NCBI GenBank assembly: GCA_028023455.1
Contig: JAQFVV010000022.1
Coordinates: forward strand, 7,147,100 to 7,211,099
Length of the DNA: 64,000 nucleotides
Origin: Epiperipatus broadwayi
Lineage: Eukaryota > Onychophora > Udeonychophora > Euonychophora > Peripatidae
Direction: 5' to 3'
The notes beneath the pieces are model-generated. The model searched no databases. It was not told the origin of the DNA and saw only the letters and a program-made list of their open reading frames with translations. Shown here in pieces: positions 36,441-48,200 of this stretch. A program made the translations under genes and the position numbers. Positions within the stretch are counted from its first letter, which is position 1. The number at the start of each line of letters is the position of its first letter.

Positions 36441-37657
36441 GGTTCTTGTCGATGAGCAACCATATCCCACTGGATGGCGCAGTTATCACGCTAAAACTAT
36501 AAAATATGATCATTCATGGGGCGTTAATTATAATCATTTTGATGTGTTTTTTGTAATGCGAAAATAAAAACAAAAGAAAATCGTCTTTTTAAATATTATT
36601 TAATTTTAAATATTATTTTTTATTAACGTATACAAATTAAATGATAATAATAAATGTAAAATAAAATAAACAAATTACAATTTGATTCATCTTTTTTAGT
36701 TTTCTTTTTATTAGAAAAATCAATTTTCTATCGGAGATTTTTTTTACTGGGGTTACGGCTTTTTTTTTTTGTTGTTTACCGCTATTTTTTATTTCAAATA
36801 GAATGACAACTAAAAGTAAAAGTTGTTACGGTTAGTTTTAGGGTTAGCTTTAGGGTTAGTTTTAGGGTTAGTTTAGGGTTAGTTTTAGGGTTAGGTTTAC
36901 GATTAAAATAAAAAATATCAAAATCGTATTTTTGTAAATATTTTTTTTTTACTAACATCTATAAAATAAATAATAACAATAAACGTAAACTATATTCAAC
37001 AAAGTATAACAGTAGTCGGAGAAAAGAAAGAAACTAAAACTTTTTTAAACAACAACAAATATATATATATAATGTTTATAATATATGCTTTTTATGACAT
37101 TTAAAAAAACAGTGTACAATTGTACTTTTCTTACTGGATATTTTTGTGTTAACGCTCTTTTTTATTTCAAAAATATACACACGGTACAATGTTAAAATGT
37201 CTTGTGGAAATGTTCCGAACAGTACATTACTTGACGCGTTATCTAATTCCAATTCACTTTATACATATATCTCATCAACATTTACTACTTAAAACTTCAA
37301 TACACTACGGTGTAAAAAATCTGTTAATTATTACTTTACAAAATCTGAACATTTTAATACTTTAAAATAAAAAAAAATCCAATGAAAATAACATTTCCAT
37401 CCAATTCAAAAAATCACACCCTCTCCCCAAGCCGTAACCTTTTTATAAACTGTGAAATGGGAAAATGTATTTGCTGCATAAACATACATGCTGTATTGCG
37501 ACACAACATAGTGGCCTGCAATCTGTAGTACAGCATAAAAGGTTGTATTGTAGAAAATGCGGGTTCGAATGTGTCGGCCGCGGAAACAGCATTTTTATGT
37601 GTTTTAGCACGAAAACAGCGCCATCCAGTGGGATATGTTGGTTCATCGACAACAACC
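36441..37657. mobile_element. 1,217-bp non-autonomous TIR transposon with 8-bp TSD
   Basis: Left end GGTTCTTGTCGATGAGCAAC, right end read on the minus strand GGTTGTTGTCGATGAACCAA. Both continue with CATATCCCACTGGATGGCGC and CTAAAAC, giving terminal inverted repeats of about 55 bp. CTGAAATT lies directly outside both ends (36,433-36,440 and 37,658-37,665). The matching spot in E3 (near 52,062) has a single TTGAAATT with no insert. Subterminal GGTTACGGCTT motifs face each other near 36,757 and 37,430. There is no transposase. The ORFs near 37,414-37,761 are chance frames across the right TIR. Confidence 0.85.
36828..36900 (+). repeat. Telomere-like GGGTTA/TTTTAGGG repeats inside the 1.2-kb transposon
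   Basis: Six units of the form GGTTAGTTTTAGGGTTAG with one internal variant (GTTAGCTTTAGGG) and one short unit (GTTTAGGG). The unit alternates a perfect TTAGGG with a TTAGTT. It sits in the middle of the transposon and not at a chromosome end. Confidence 0.85.
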
Positions 37658-38516
37658 CTGAAATTCTTTAGATAAGCTTTTAATCTGGTTGTTGGAGATC
37701 TTTTAATTAGTGGCCATTGCAAACTTGTTGTTTTGTGGATTTTGTTTAACTTTGTAGCCATTGCAAATTTGTTGTTTTTAATTCATAGCCATTGCAAATT
37801 ATGTTACAATATTTTTAACTTTCTCATTTAATTTTACCAATATGCACACATTTTCTTATACTTAACTAATTCATCATTTACACATATATATTTCTTTCAA
37901 ATAAACTCATTATTTAGCTTTAAGATTACTTTTTTTTCTTCATTTAAATAGATTTAAATGAAGAGAGAATGCCTTTAATTTTACAAAATGATTCATTTCT
38001 TAAACTTTTATCAAGTTAAACTTTCTTCCCCTTCTAACTCATTAATTGATTTTTTTGGTAACAAACCATTTTTTAAAAAAAACTCTTTAAACTTTTAATT
38101 TTACGTTTTGACAGCAAACTGCATTTTATTTAATAAAAAATTCTCTAGATTTTTTATAAATTTATTTATTGATTTATTAACCTTCACGTTATTTATGATA
38201 ATTTTAGGTAATCATCTGAAATCCAGACAAGGCCACTTGGGGCGTTGATGCTATACAAAAATCAATCAAATATAACATTACCGGGCTGCCGTAACTTTTT
38301 TTTATAGAATTTTTTTTTTTTTTTGATTAAACAAATTTTTTATTTCATTTATAACGTGATTTCCTTTTTTATTAAAAAAAAATTTATATTCATTTTCGTT
38401 GTTTTTTTTTTTTTTAACCTGACATTTTTCTTTATTTAACAAATTTTGATAATTTAATTTTGTGTTTATTTTTTCTGAATTTTAAAACTCTGGACTGTTT
38501 CACGATGAAAAAACTT

Positions 38517-39300
38517 GTTTTAACCCCTGCCGAAAAAATATAATGGTATAATTATTTGGGACTTGTTTCGACTTTGTTCTACCTTTTTTTTTTTTTAGTT
38601 GACTAAATTGTTTTTCTTCTTATTAGTTAATCAAAAGTAACTTTTGTGCTGTTGGGGGTTCAAAAATTGTTTTGAAATCCCCACAACTACCCTCGGATCA
38701 ATAATTGTAACATAAAGTCAATAATTTTGCTTTTTTTTAAACAACTTTTTTTTCACTTTTTACTTTTATTTATATTTCGTTTGAATTAGCCTTTTTTTTT
38801 TGGCTTCTACAATAAACAGCTTTTTGGGGGGCTTTTGTACTGTTATTATTAACAAAAATAAACAAAAATATTTTATTTGAACCCCACTTGTTTTAACCCT
38901 GATGAAAACATATAATGCAATTATTTGGGTATTATTTTGAATTTATTCAACCTTTTTTTTGGGGGGGGGGTTTGACCAAATTGTTTTTCTTTTATTTTTC
39001 TACGATAAAAATTAAACTTTTGTATTTTTTTGGGGATCAAAATTTGTTTTAAAACACCCACCCCCACACTCGGAAAAATAATTGTTACAAAAAGTCAATA
39101 ATTTCTTTTTTTTCCAAAAACTTTTTCTCACTTTTTACTTTTATTTATATTTCATTTGAATTATCTTTTTTTTTTTGGCCTTCTACAATAAACTGCTTTT
39201 GGGGGGGATTATGTATTTTGTTATTATTAACAAAAAATCAACCAAAATCGTCATTTATTTTAATCCCGCTGCAAAAAATATAATTCAAATACTTGTCAAT
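38517..39300. repeat. T/G-rich tandem repeat, ~365-bp unit, two copies plus a partial third
   Basis: Units start GTTTTAACCCCTGCCGAAAA (38,517) and GTTTTAACCCTGATGAAAAC (about 38,889), and a third starts near 39,258 (ATCCCGCTGCAAAAAATATA). Each holds ATTATTTGGG, poly-T followed by a G run, TTACTTTTATTTATATTTC, TTCTACAATAAAC(A/T)GC and TTGTTATTATTAAC or similar. It lies close to the left TIR of the 10.4-kb element. Confidence 0.8.
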
Positions 39301-40483
39301 TTGTAATAAAATGGAAAAAAAAAGGACACAAAATTTGAACTTTTTGAACTTATTTATTATTTTATTGCTGTAATAAAAAGTGTACATTATGTGGCTGAAA
39401 AAAAGGACATAATCTCACATACTTTCTGTACTCAGCAATTCTGAAAAGTTGAAAAATTATGCATTCTTCTCAGACCTTTTATTGGTCTCGTATATTTTTC
39501 ATGCTGAAACATGACTTAGCGCACGAGCTTTGTCAAAGCATTGTAAAGGGTAGTTTACAATGCACACATTCCTAAAAAGATCAAGCCTATTTATTGAACC
39601 CAATCCATTTGGAATTTATATTAATAATAGAAAGATTATTGATTTGTTATTATTATTACATATATACATATAATACACAATAAATTATTAAATTATAATA
39701 AATTTAATATGATCAATATTTTACAAAGTAATATTGTATATATATATATAAAATATTTGATTAAATAAACTGTAATGTATATATATATATAAATTTAAAA
39801 TTGAATATTAATTATATAATCAAATGATTTAAGGATAGCCTGTGTGAAAATAAAACTGATTTTATTATTATTATTTTTTATTTATAATAAATAAAATGTA
39901 TTTCAACAATACATATAAAAATCTAAATGAATTTAAACAATAGGCAGTTTAAAATATCAGCGTTCTCAGCATTTTATATAAAAATAGAAACTTTTTACAA
40001 ATCGTTCTTCTTATAAAAAGAGATAGCAGCTACAACAATAGATAGTCGTTTACAGTAAAATTTAGAATGCTAAAATGGAGTTTTATGTTTTCTTTTAGTT
40101 AAATTATAAACATTTTAAAAGTCAAATGCTGTAACTAAAAGTTTACCAAATTCAGAGGAAAGAAAATGAAATAAGAAGTAAAAATAATTGATAAATTCTT
40201 AAATAATTAAAACGTGTTTTAAAAGTTGTTAGAGTAAATTTGAATATTTTAAATCTTTTCAAAAAGAATAACAAGAATTAAGTCTGATGAAAATTGGAAA
40301 AGAAAAAAAAAAGAAATAATTTTCTTAATATATATATATATAGCGCTTTTATATTATCTGATATAAATTTATGATTACAAATAATTATTAAATTGTACAT
40401 TAATATGAAGATGGGCTAGAGCAAAACATGCTATTGTGCGTCATGGTATTTCCTACCAGCTGCATTAAAGCTCTATATCTATA
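39301..40483. other. Interior of the 10.4-kb element, A/T-rich, no gene
   Basis: Several (TA)n tracts (39,738, 39,778, 40,330) and no ORF above chance length. Confidence 0.5.
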
Positions 40484-42810
40484 TTGTGCCAGGCATTATC
40501 AAATGGCCTTGCACAAAGTATGGATTAAGCACAACAAATATATAAATGTGCTATATTGATAATGGAGTGGTCTGAGCATTAAAATACCCACACACACCAA
40601 TTTAAATAATATGAAATTGACATGGAAAATATTGTAAAATAAGCTCATGTATTTTTTTTATTTTTCTATTTTGTATATTTTTTATATCACTTTATGTATT
40701 GGGCTTTTCTCTGAAAAATTCAAATAGAGAAAGGCAAACTTATTAAACAAATGAATCAAATGTTGGAACATAGTAGTAAAATAAATAATTAAAGCAATTG
40801 TTCCAACATACTTGTATATTTTTCATTTTTTTAATTACTGCCTCTAAAAACTAATTTTATTCTATAAACAAAGAATGTTAATTGCTTTTGCAAAAATCTG
40901 ACCAAAAGCAAAATGTTTGATAATGCTATAATTAAAATATTATTTTTTTTTAAATAGAAATTCTTTTGAAATGAATAGCTGTAATCAAGTGGTCTGAGCA
41001 TTCAAGATGGATGTCAAACTTAAAATGTAGAATTTAATCGGAAAAATATAAAGGAATGTTTGCAATCTAAGTGATAAGCTAGATTAAAAGGATTGGCTGA
41101 TTCATTCTTCTCAGAGGGATATCTGAATTGGTTCTTATTAGTGGGATGGATAGTGCTGTGGGATTCAGTCTTTCGTTGGCAGCCATTCTGGGCAAGTCAT
41201 TCTTTTCGTTGCTCCAGAATTCTCCAAGCGATCAGCTACTTAGAGAGTCATTTATGAATAATACTATTAGTGACATTCGTTAGAACAAATCCTTTATACA
41301 GTTCTTTTAAGAACTCTTATCTTTGTGGATTCGAATAACTATTGGAGACAGCCTATGAAAATTTATTAAATAATCCTTGTTACTATTTAGATATATAAAA
41401 AAAGAGGATATGAAGCAATATACTAAAGATTCTGGCAAAATGACTGTGGGGTAGACAACTAGCCAGTGCACCGCCCTTTCTCTTCCTAAGCCGCCCAGAT
41501 GTGACCACGCCAATTCCAACCGCCCAGGAATGGCCAGTGCCGCCTTACTAAATGGAAGAAATCTCACCACACAGCCAGTTAACTTGAAGCCCACTCAGCC
41601 CAGAGGAGAAGAATGAAGACGCAGATATAAGTTTATTTTAAGATATTTATTAACATTGAAATAATTAACTTTTCTATTTCCGATTAGATATATTTTTTTT
41701 GTTATTATTATTTATCATTTAAAAATGAGAGAGTCTCTCGCATATGTATAAATTTACGGTTATTGCGGTCATAAATGGTAAAGCTTTTACTTAAATCCTT
41801 TGAGTGAATTTTTCTATTTCAAATTAGTATTTTCAGCAAAGATCGCAATGAGATTTTTTTTTGTTGTTGTTGTTGTTGTTGCTATTCGTTTTGCTGTTGT
41901 TGTTATTCCTGAAATTCATCAAATATAAATATGCATGTAGATATATGTTTGCGTACATACGCTTATTATATTCGGTAAATATGATATCTCATGCTGAATA
42001 TCTAAAAATGTATTTAACCGGATATCCTTTTTAAGTTATTTTTTTTGTGACTGCTACACCTCACGATGAGTGTAAGAAGAGATTGATTTATTATAGGTTC
42101 CCTGGAAGCAAGTACTCTAATAACTTTATATTTAAAATAATAGTAAGTGTATAATTTGGCTGCACGTATATACATGTATAGAAATTTATCTTTGGCAAAA
42201 CGGAAATAGATACAGTACCTTATGGTGAGTACGATATGGTATCTGAGCCAATGCAACATATTGACTTGTTGAAAATATGAAATTAGTGATATATTTCATT
42301 GTGCAAATATGCATAGTTTCATTATTATATTTCCTATCAATAAAAAGGTTTTAAAGTTATCAGTAAAAGTGTATGCCTGTATGACCGAAAATCTCATATC
42401 TGTATATCAAATCACACAAATTAAAATTTATTTCTATTGGGTAAAAAGAGCTCAGACCACTTCCATTACTTATAAACATTGTAAATAGCTTTAGGGATTT
42501 ATTATTTTTCTTATTTAAAATTGTATTTTATCTATTTCAACGCCTCGAATATATATATAGTTTGGGGTAATTAATTATTTAGTATTTTGTTATTATATTA
42601 TCATTAGTATGAAACGGTGGTGGGTCTTAGGGATTAAATAAATATTTAATCATAATATTAAACTTTTTTCGTTTTCGTATCATTATTTATATTGATAAAA
42701 ATGTGTTCTTTCCTTATCAACCACATACCTGTAATAATCATTTAACTTACCCATTTGAAGACCCTAGATGTAGAGTGACTTGAGCTAGCCACACAGGATA
42801 TCACTCTACC
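40484..42810 (+). repeat. Duplicated segment, copy 1 (~2.3 kb)
   Basis: Runs from TATTGTGCCAGGCATTATCA to TGAGCTAGCCACACAGGATA. Contains TATCACTTTATGTATTGGGC, a (TTG)n tract at 41,862-41,890, and a locally G/C-rich patch at 41,440-41,610 (CTAAGCCGCCCAGATGTGAC, CCAGTTAACTTGAAGCCCAC). No uninterrupted ORF crosses the patch. Copy 2 is at 44,134-46,190. Confidence 0.85.
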
Positions 42811-44133
42811 AGGGTGTTAAATCTTATTCTTATGCTCTGCTGAACATATGGTATTGCACACCTTTCTTGGAGGGTGAAAAATTCATTTTTTGATTCTTTT
42901 CTAGAAGTGGCGCGCAAAAGTCTATTTTGTAAATAGATTTTTCAAAGGTGTGTACTTGCCATTGTTCTAAATATTCGGGCATTAAAATAAGATATCAACT
43001 AAAGGGTGTTTTAACTGGAAGATTCCTGTCAATCCACTCTTTCTATCAGTTTAGCTGGAAGTACTGATATGTATGAGTATAGAAATCGGCTAAATTGATA
43101 TCCATTTCTTTACCTGTTAAATCTTGGTCACTTCATGCTCAGTGCAAGATTAAAAAGAATTCCCAGGGAGTATGGTCCGGTACACTAAAATGGTGACTGT
43201 TTTAAATGTAGAAAGGTACGATTAAGGAAAGAACAGTTAAAATATATAAATGTATAAATTACGGTAAAAATAATTTACGCACGTATGTATATATAAACTT
43301 TATGTAGGGTAATTAAAAATTAAATTAAAAGTTTGACTACATATATAAGAGAAATTATATAAAATTGATCATTGTTTTTAAATATACAGTATATGTAATT
43401 AACAGGTAACTTGTTTGTTCTATTTTTTTTTTTATAAACATATTCTTAGATAAGGTAAAATATTTGACTCAGTAATTTGCAGTTCCAAAATGATAGTGTT
43501 ATTTTTTGTAGCGACAATATTTAAATTAAGATATAATTATGATTCAAATTGTTAGCAATAAATCAAATGCTCACACTGTATCTATAAATATACCGAAAAA
43601 TAAAATAGACTTGAAGTTATTTTAAATAAGTTTACATGTAATATATTGACGTTGATATTTTGTTATATAGAGTATAGATTCTTTCATCTTAATAATTGCT
43701 TAACAATTTCACTTTAAACCGAGTGCTAACTTTTCATTTTATTGGATAAGTAAAGTTGCCGTTTAAACTGAGTAAAACTGCGCAACATATGCAATTAAAA
43801 TAGTAATAAGTATATATAAAAATTATTAAACGAATGAGTGGGGGAGTAGGTCTCACACACTGTATATATGCGTATATAAATGGTCGGAGGTTATTACAAA
43901 TAAAAGTAATAATTTATTATAGCGTAATATTTTAAAATAACTTACAATTGAGTTTATTGTTTTTGTTTTAAAAAGAGAGAAAATAGACATTTTAGACATA
44001 GGGATAAACCTGTTTATTAAACGTGCAAAATGTTTTAGGGTAACTTATACTTGAATTGCTGTTTATAAAAATAAAAAAAGGTAAAGAAAACTGTTAAATG
44101 ATACGCTTAACGAATTAAAGCTCATTGGAGAGG
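42811..44133. other. Spacer between the two duplicated copies
   Basis: A/T-rich and single-copy in this window apart from short tracts. No gene recognised. Confidence 0.45.
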
Positions 44134-46376
44134 GGTATTGTGCCAGGCTTATCAAAGGCCTTGCACAAGTATGGATTAGCACAACAAATATATAAAGCTA
44201 TATTGATAATGGAGGGTGACATTAAAAACCCACACACACCAATTTAAATAAAGAAATTGACATGAAAATATTGTAAAATAAGCTCATGATTTTTTTATTT
44301 TTCTATTTTGTATATTTTTTATATCACTTTATGTATTGGGCTTTTCTCTGAAAAATTCAAATAGAGAAAGGCAAACTTATTAAACAAATGAATCAAATGT
44401 TGGAACATAGTAGTAAAATAAATAATTAAAGCAATTGTTCCAACATACTTTATTTTTCATTTTTTTAATTACGCCTCTAAAAACTAATTTTATTCTATAA
44501 ACAAAGAATGTTAATTGCTTTTGCAAAAATCTGACCAAAGCAAAGTTTGATAATGCTATAATTAAAATATATTTTTTAAATAGAAATTATTTTGAAATGA
44601 ATAGCTGTAATCAAGTGGTCTGAGCATTCAAGATGGATGTCAAACTTAAAATGTAGAATCTAATCGGAAAAATATAAAGGAATGTTTGCAATCTAAGTGA
44701 TAAGCTAGATTAAAAGGATTGGCTGATTCATTCTTCTCAGAGGCGAATTGGTTCTTATTAGTGGGATTGATGGTGCTGTGGATTCAGCTTTCATTGGCGC
44801 CTCTGGGCATCTCTTTGTCCAGACTCCAGCGATCCTCTTAGAGGCATTTATGAATAATACTATTAGTGATATTCGTTAGAACAAACTTTAACAGTTCTTT
44901 TAAGAACTCTTACTTTGGGATTCGAATAACTATTGGAGACAGCCTATGAAAATTTATTAAATAACCTCGACTATTTAGATATAAAAAAAGAGGAAGACAA
45001 TATACTAGAGATTCCGCAAATGACCGTGGGGAGACAACTGCCGGCACCCCTTCCTGTCCTAAGCTGCCCGATGGACTACACCATTCCAACGCCAGGAGTG
45101 GCCCTACTAAATGGAAGAAAGTCACCACACCCGTTAACTTGAAGCCCACTCAGCCCAGAGGAAAAGAAACCTATAAAGTTTATTTTAAGATTTATTAACA
45201 TTGAAAAATTAACTTTTTTATTTCGATTAGATATATTTTTTTTGTTATTATTATTTATCATTTAAAAATGAGAGATCTCTCGCATATGTATAAATTTACG
45301 GTTAGGGTCATAAATGGTAAAGCTTTACTTAAACCTTTGAGTGAATTTTCTATTTCAAATTAGCATTTTCAGCAAAAGCAATGAATTTTTGTTGTTGTTG
45401 TTGTTGTTGCTATTTTTCTGTTGTTATCTGAAACAAATATAAGCATGTAGATATATGTACTACTGCTTATTATATTGGTAAATATGAACTCATGCTGAAA
45501 TCTAAATATGTATTTAACGGATAACCTTTAAGTTATTTTTTTGTGACTGCTACACCTCACGATGAGTGTAAGAAGAGTTGATTTATTATAGGTTCCCTGG
45601 AAGCAAGTACTCTAAAACTTTATATTTAAAATAATAGTAGTGTATAATTTGGCTGCACGTATATACATGTATAGAAATTTATCTTTGGCAAAACGGAAAA
45701 GATACAGTACCTTATGGTGATATAGGTATCTGAGCCTGCAACATATTGACTTGTTGAAAAAGAAATTAGTGATAATTTCATTGTGCAAAAAATTTATAAT
45801 CCTACAAAAAGTTTTAAAGTACAGAGCCTGTAGACCGAAACAACTGTAACAAACACACAATAAAATTTATTTCTATTGAGTAAAAGGCCAGACCCTTCCA
45901 TACTTAAAACATGTAAAAGCTTAGTTTATTATTTCTATTTAAAATTGATTTACTATTTCAACACCTCAAATAATATAGTTTGGGGTAATTAATTATTTAG
46001 ATTTTGTTATTATATTATCATTAGTATGAAACGGTGGGGGCTTAGGGTAAATAAAATTTAACAAAATTAAACTTTATTTTGTATCATTATTTATATTGAT
46101 AAAAAGGTCTTCCTTACAACCACAACCTGTAAAACATTTAACTACCCTTTGAAGACCCTGATGTAGAGTGACTGAGCTAGCCACGCCGGTAAACACTCCC
46201 CGAACATAGGGACCCCCTAGAAGGGAAACTGACTTTCAGAAGAAATTGAAAAGTTTCAAAGGGGGCCTGCTAAAATCGGGCAAAAAAGAACAACAAAGGT
46301 AATTGGAACGCAACCCCAACAGTGCTGAGCGAAGAGAGAAGGCAAGAACCACCGAAACGGCACCGCCGGCAGAGAA
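44134..46376 (+). repeat. Duplicated segment, copy 2, with many short deletions
   Basis: Aligns along its length with 40,484-42,810, starting TATTGTGCCAGGCTTATCAA. Long runs are identical (for example 44,325-44,450 against 40,684-40,810), but elsewhere copy 2 lacks one to five bases every 10-30 bases, while insertions relative to copy 1 are rare. In the final ~180 bases (46,190-46,376) the alignment falls apart into short fragments. The ORFs at 44,933-45,142 and 45,149-44,910 exist only because of the deletions. Confidence 0.85.
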
Positions 46377-46406
46377 ATATATATATATATATATATATAT
46401 ATATTT
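46377..46406. repeat. (AT)n microsatellite
   Basis: About 14 AT units between GAGAA and TTTCTAC, exactly where the degraded end of copy 2 meets unrelated sequence. Confidence 0.9.
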
Positions 46407-47460
46407 CTACTTTATTGTAAACACTCAAGAAGATGCCTGCAGTCCAAAGTAAACAAGGATTGGAATACTTTATGGTGAATCAAATGAGGATTAAGGTGTT
46501 TGCCATTAAACACAACTACAGGAGACACCATTGTACCTATCTATCCTTGCTAAGAAAAATGATTTACTAAGTGAAACTGCTTTGAAGAACAACTTGCCTA
46601 AATATCAACTACTACTACTTCTATTATGATGATTTTAATGAACTTTGTTCCAATTACATTTTTTTAATCAAAAAATCAATATTGTAAATTTTTGTTTATT
46701 TTTTTTTTTTTAAGTCTTGTTATCTGTTGTATTTTCAACTCAGATGCTGAAGCCTCAATTTTCAGAATTAGCAAAGAAGAAAAAGGGGGATTATTCATTT
46801 TGATATTTTTATATTTTCATTGTAAATAAAATTTAGGTTCACCCATCTTCACATCAGGTTATCCACATAAATATTGAGGTAAGATTCTCTAAATTTATTT
46901 TCATAGGTTAAATTACAACACTTATACTGAATACATATTATATGTTTTATTTTATGATTAACCTTGTACATATATTTTCCAGTATTTTTTTAATTTTTTT
47001 TTTTTTTTTTTTTATAAATTTTTAAATTGGGGGGATAGTTTTTATGTTGTTTTTTTATATTATATATAAATTTATTTAGCATCCCTATAATTATAATAAA
47101 TAAAAGAATTTTTTTTTTTTTTATTATTTTTTGTTGTGAAGAGGGGTGGTGGGGGGGGGTTTCTCCCGGGGGGTAAGAGGGGTTGGATAATAATAATTAT
47201 TAAGTGGAAAGGGGGGGGGGTTCACATATGACACATGCACATATGATTATTATTATTATTTATATTTTTTTATCATTACTATTGTTGTTATACTTGATAT
47301 TTATTATTGTTAATAAATGTTTGAGAGTTTGTATTATTCTGGTCTCTGGTTTATTGAGTTGTCCTGACATTCCACAGTCTATAAACAATTAGGCATGCAT
47401 ACACATCTATTTTTCTTGTCATATAAAAGCTTGAAAATAAAACAAATATAATAAATGCTA
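46407..47460. other. Low-complexity stretch with long T and G runs
   Basis: 46,980-47,225 contains T runs of up to ~21 and several G runs of 6-11 bases in a G-rich patch (47,139-47,220). No gene. The ORF at 47,204-47,392 begins inside the G run and is a hydrophobic chance frame. Confidence 0.55.
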
Positions 47461-48200
47461 GTTGTAACTATATATAGGTGCAGGTGTTGCTGTGTGTATC
47501 TGTTCATACCTGCTAAAGGAGTTAAAAGCAATATTCTCTCTGGGTTTGAATATTAGGGCATAATGGAATTTAAAAGGGGAAAAGTGGATGAACTAACCTA
47601 AATTGCATTTATTATTATTAAATAGGAATAGTGTTAATCAATTAAAGGGTATGCAATCATTGGTTAAGCATTTCATCGAGTTCTCATTAGCATTCTATCA
47701 GATGACCCACAGTCTGAACATAGTTCGATGCAACTTTTTTCCACTCTAAGCCTGGTAGGTCTTTGCAGATTGTTTCATTAGGGGTAATAAATTAGATCAT
47801 ATTAATTTATCCCAACAACATATTGCTACATCTGCATAGTAGTACAGTCTGCAAGTTAGTTGACCACCCATTACATCTGGTGCACCATCATTGGGCTTGG
47901 TTAGTTTATGACTGTTGATGAAGAGTACTGCCATTATACTGGTGTTAGCAATGTTTGGGATTAGTTGTTGTCATTCTGTCCATTATATCTGGCGCCATCA
48001 ACTTTTGGGCTAGTGGGAATCGTTCCGTCCGTTACATCTGGCACCATCAACCTTGGGGCTCGATAGATAGATGTTTCATCACATATAGACTTTGTGTAAA
48101 TTGGTCATACATTGGGATCGAACCAGCTGATTGTTGATATATCTGATAGATATATCCGAGTGGTCATCGTTCCGTCCGTTATAGCGTGTTCGAACATACA
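47461..48200 (+). repeat. LTR-like segment with three primer-binding-site-like repeats
   Basis: 47,500-47,760 parallels the right LTR of the 21.6-27.0 kb element (AAGCAATATTCTCTCTGGGT, GAATATTAGGGCATAATGG, GAACTAACCTAAATTGCA, CTGAACATAGTTCGATG). Downstream, the junction-like sequence ATTACATCTGGTGCACCATC (47,870) recurs as ATTATATCTGGCGCCATCAA (47,982) and GTTACATCTGGCACCATCAA (48,031), each followed by TTGGGC or GGGGC. A B-box-like GGTTCGATCCC lies on the minus strand at 48,124-48,114. There is no internal retroelement ORF, so it is a solo or truncated LTR with leader. Confidence 0.55.

Larger units (their letters stand above)
35200..38206 (+). repeat. Repeat E, copy E1 (left part), split by two insertions
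   Basis: Begins GTACCGGGTGCATTCATAGA and continues through ACCTTATTTATCATAAATTT, ACAGTCAGACCAAACTATGC, AATCCAGTGCTTGAAATATT, AGCACACACATATTATAGTA, ACTCTGGGAGGCTTCAAATT and GTCATTTTGGTGTCC. It is broken by the 1,217-bp element, resumes at 37,658, then is broken again at 38,206 by the 10.4-kb element. The last 55 bp of E1 are found at 48,593-48,645. Without insertions E1 is about 1.84 kb. No coding frame is evident. E is unlike any family I know. Confidence 0.8.

Noticed and set aside
36828-36900. Chromosome end / telomere
   Set aside because: The TTAGGG-like array is short, degenerate, and lies inside a transposon with sequence on both sides.
37414-37761. 115-codon minus-strand gene
   Set aside because: It crosses the right TIR and target duplication of the 1.2-kb element, so it joins host repeat and transposon by chance.
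44910-45149. Conserved protein shared by the two duplicated copies (also 41,307-41,594)
   Set aside because: The frames do not correspond between copies; they are created by deletions in copy 2 and reverse-strand reading of copy 1.
47139-47225. G-quadruplex regulatory element
   Set aside because: The G runs are part of a low-complexity stretch next to very long T runs and near the degraded duplicate; homopolymer lengths may be unreliable.
48100-48200. tRNA gene on the minus strand
   Set aside because: A good B box (GGTTCGATCCC) is present but no matching A box, acceptor stem or anticodon arm can be built.
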